This document shows, piece after piece, positions 3,642-5,188 of a DNA stretch of 5,188 bases. The position numbers and the translations under genes were made by a program. Origin of the DNA: an uncultured Rubrobacteraceae bacterium. Lineage in GTDB: Bacteria > Actinomycetota > Rubrobacteria > Rubrobacterales > Rubrobacteraceae. The stretch covers positions 1 through 5,188 of the forward strand of contig CADCUW010000320.1 of NCBI GenBank assembly GCA_902805985.1, in the 5' to 3' direction. How positions within the stretch are numbered: the first letter of the stretch is position 1; the number at the start of each line of letters is the position of its first letter. The notes beneath the pieces are model-generated. The model was not told where the DNA came from and did no database searches. It saw nothing but the letters and a program-made list of their open reading frames with translations.

Positions 3642-5188
3642 ATGAAGCTCCATAAGGGCCTGCTCTGCGTCCTGGTCGCCCTGATCCTGGGTACTCTGGG
3701 ATTGGCGTCGACCATCGCCGCCGCCCCGAACGCGAGCGCCACCCGCGGCGAACTGCCGCTCGGCGATCCCGGCCTGAAGGAGAGTAGGACCACCGAAAGG
3801 GTGGCGCCGGGCGTCACCTACACCCGCATCGAGCGCGGCAGGGAGTCCAGGATGGACTTCTACACCGTCGACGTGGCCTTCAGGGAGGACCGGGCCGCGG
3901 CCGAGGAGATCGCCGACCGGCTCCGGTCCGACGGCTACAGGCCCCGCGTCGAGAGGGTCTCCGACCGCGCCCCGGACGACCCGGCCGAGGGTCCCTCTGG
4001 CTACCTGGTCCGCGTCGGGAAGTTCGCCACGCAGGCAGAGGCCGACGCCCTCAGGGCTGAGCTCACGGCCGACGGCTACGAAGGCACGCGCACCGTCTAC
4101 ACGGGGGAGGACGGAGAGGAGACGACGGGGCCGTGGGTGGTCCACGTCCTGAAGGTCAACCCCGACCGCTACGACGGCACGCTCGCGCCGGAGCTGGCAA
4201 CAGAGATCGTGCCGGAGCGCGAGCTCCTGACGGGCATCTCGGCGCGCACGGGCGCTTTGGCGGCCGTAAACGGCGGCTACTTCGTTATCGGCCCGAACGA
4301 CGGCACGCCGGGGGATCTGGCCGGCATCTCCATCCTCGAAGGCGACCTCGTCAGCGAGGCCGTGGACGGCCGGACCAGCCTCGTCCTCCCCGAGGGAGAT
4401 GGAGCTGGCGCGGACGTGGCGGCCCTCTCCGACGAGCTCTCCGTCCGGTCCTCCGACGGGGCGACGCGAATCGTAGACGGCAAGAACCGCAAGCCGGGCC
4501 TGATCCGGGGCTGCGGCGGCGAGGGTGGGGACGACCCGACACAGGAACCCAAACACGACTTCACCTGCACGGACCCATCCGAGCTGATCCACTTCACCCC
4601 CATCTTCGGCGCGAACACCGAGCCTGGCGAGGGAGCCGAGGCCGTCCTCGACGCCTCGGGCCGCGTCACGGCGCTGCGCGAGGGACGCGGAGGCCCCATC
4701 CCGCCGGACGGCTCGGTCCTCTCCGGCACCGGGAAGGGCGCCGACTGGCTCCGCGCCCACGCACAACCGGGGCAGGAGACCCAACTCTCCGAGCGCGTCT
4801 TTGGCGAGGGCGCGCGGGTTCGCGCGGGGACGGGCGTCGTCAACGGCGGCCCACGGCTGCTGGAGAGCGGCGAGCCGGAGATCACGGCGTTCGCAGAGGG
4901 CTTCGTCTACCCGGAGAACCCGGAGTTCTACTACCGCTTCGGCGAGCGCCGCAACCCGCGCACCCTGGCCGGAACGAAGCCCAGCGGCAACCTGCTCCTC
5001 GTCGCCGTGGATGGCAGGCGCCCCGGCTACAGCGTCGGCGCGAGCTTCGAGGAGAGCGCCGGCATCATGGACTCTTTGGGCTCCGACGAGGCCGTCAACC
5101 TCGACGGGGGCGGCTCGACCGGGATGACGGTGGAGCAGAGGCTCGTCACCCGCCCCTCGGACACGACGGGCGAGCGACCGATAGGCGA
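3642..5188 (+). CDS. Secreted SPOR-domain phosphodiester glycosidase (NAGPA family), 3' end cut by window
   Basis: The frame is open from ATG 3642 to the last base: 515 codons with no stop. GGAGAGGGGAAGAG just upstream supplies the RBS. Residues 1-33 form a Sec signal (MKLHK, hydrophobic core at about 6-25, probable cleavage after NASA, 33). Residues about 72-153 form a SPOR-like fold of two beta-alpha-beta halves, the second with the hallmark YLVRVGKFATQAEADALRAEL; SPOR domains bind peptidoglycan stripped of stem peptides. The C-terminal NAGPA domain has VNGGYF (209-214), NPRTLAG (438-444), VAVDGRRPGYSVG, NLDGGGST (486-493) and ERPIG at the window end, where homologues usually end within some ten residues. 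The family removes sugar 1-phosphodiester caps; the animal member uncovers mannose-6-phosphate, and some bacterial ones are labelled exopolysaccharide proteins. A roughly 220-residue stretch between NGGYF and NPRT holds C291 and C309, the only mature cysteines. The natural substrate, perhaps a wall glycopolymer, is inferred. Confidence 0.9.
   Translation, partial: MKLHKGLLCVLVALILGTLGLASTIAAAPNASATRGELPLGDPGLKESRTTERVAPGVTYTRIERGRESRMDFYTVDVAFREDRAAAEEIADRLRSDGYRPRVERVSDRAPDDPAEGPSGYLVRVGKFATQAEADALRAELTADGYEGTRTVYTGEDGEETTGPWVVHVLKVNPDRYDGTLAPELATEIVPERELLTGISARTGALAAVNGGYFVIGPNDGTPGDLAGISILEGDLVSEAVDGRTSLVLPEGDGAGADVAALSDELSVRSSDGATRIVDGKNRKPGLIRGCGGEGGDDPTQEPKHDFTCTDPSELIHFTPIFGANTEPGEGAEAVLDASGRVTALREGRGGPIPPDGSVLSGTGKGADWLRAHAQPGQETQLSERVFGEGARVRAGTGVVNGGPRLLESGEPEITAFAEGFVYPENPEFYYRFGERRNPRTLAGTKPSGNLLLVAVDGRRPGYSVGASFEESAGIMDSLGSDEAVNLDGGGSTGMTVEQRLVTRPSDTTGERPIG

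Noticed and set aside
3666..3668. Possible lipobox cysteine (C9, in KGLLC) in the glycosidase signal peptide
   Set aside because: Cysteine at residue 9 leaves no room for a normal lipoprotein signal; the hydrophobic core continues well past it.
3597..4784. 395-codon open frame on the - strand over the SPOR-glycosidase
   Set aside because: Shadow of the + strand frame, which carries a signal peptide and SPOR and NAGPA motifs and is open to the window end.

Overview
The window is high-GC DNA whose coding frames show strong G/C preference at third positions, frequent AGG arginine codons and a noticeable number of ATA isoleucine codons (for example 'ggcatagac', 'gtcatagag'). With the Gram-positive style of the secreted proteins (Sec signal peptides, no lipobox, no outer-membrane features), this suggests an actinobacterium. 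My best guess is a Rubrobacter-like lineage, but that is an impression from codon use and cannot be proven here.

Layout, all on the + strand. (1) 1-465 is the C-terminal half of an ExeM/NucH-like endonuclease/exonuclease/phosphatase-fold nuclease, closed by a near-perfect intrinsic terminator (472-512). (2) A 118-base promoter/leader region (513-630) carries TTTAC repeats and a possible hairpin over the ribosome binding site. (3) 631-2388 is a complete secreted UshA-type bifunctional metallophosphatase/5'-nucleotidase, followed by a second intrinsic terminator (2429-2460). (4) The 253-base gap 2389-2641 carries a 10-bp direct repeat, three tandem 11-bp GGCTCCG repeats, two TTAACC boxes exactly 22 bp apart and a good -10 hexamer (TATAGT). 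(5) 2642-3622 is a secreted calcineurin-like phosphoesterase with a variant metal site, starting at TTG. (6) 19 bases downstream, 3642 to the window end, is a secreted SPOR-domain plus NAGPA-type phosphodiester glycosidase. Its frame stays open to the last base and it appears to lack only its final residues.

Three genes have visible export signals, and the fourth (the nuclease, N-terminus missing) belongs to a usually secreted type. All four belong to phosphoester- or phosphodiester-cleaving families: nuclease, 5'-nucleotidase, phosphoesterase and phosphodiester glycosidase. The simplest joint reading is an extracellular phosphate/nucleotide salvage or cell-envelope phosphodiester remodelling island. 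It would have three transcription units: the nuclease, the nucleotidase, and the phosphoesterase-glycosidase pair. The TTTACC/TTAACC repeats in both promoter regions, spaced mostly in multiples of about 11 bp, make phosphate-starvation (PhoP-like) control an attractive but untested hypothesis. I saw no RNA genes, CRISPR arrays or mobile elements.
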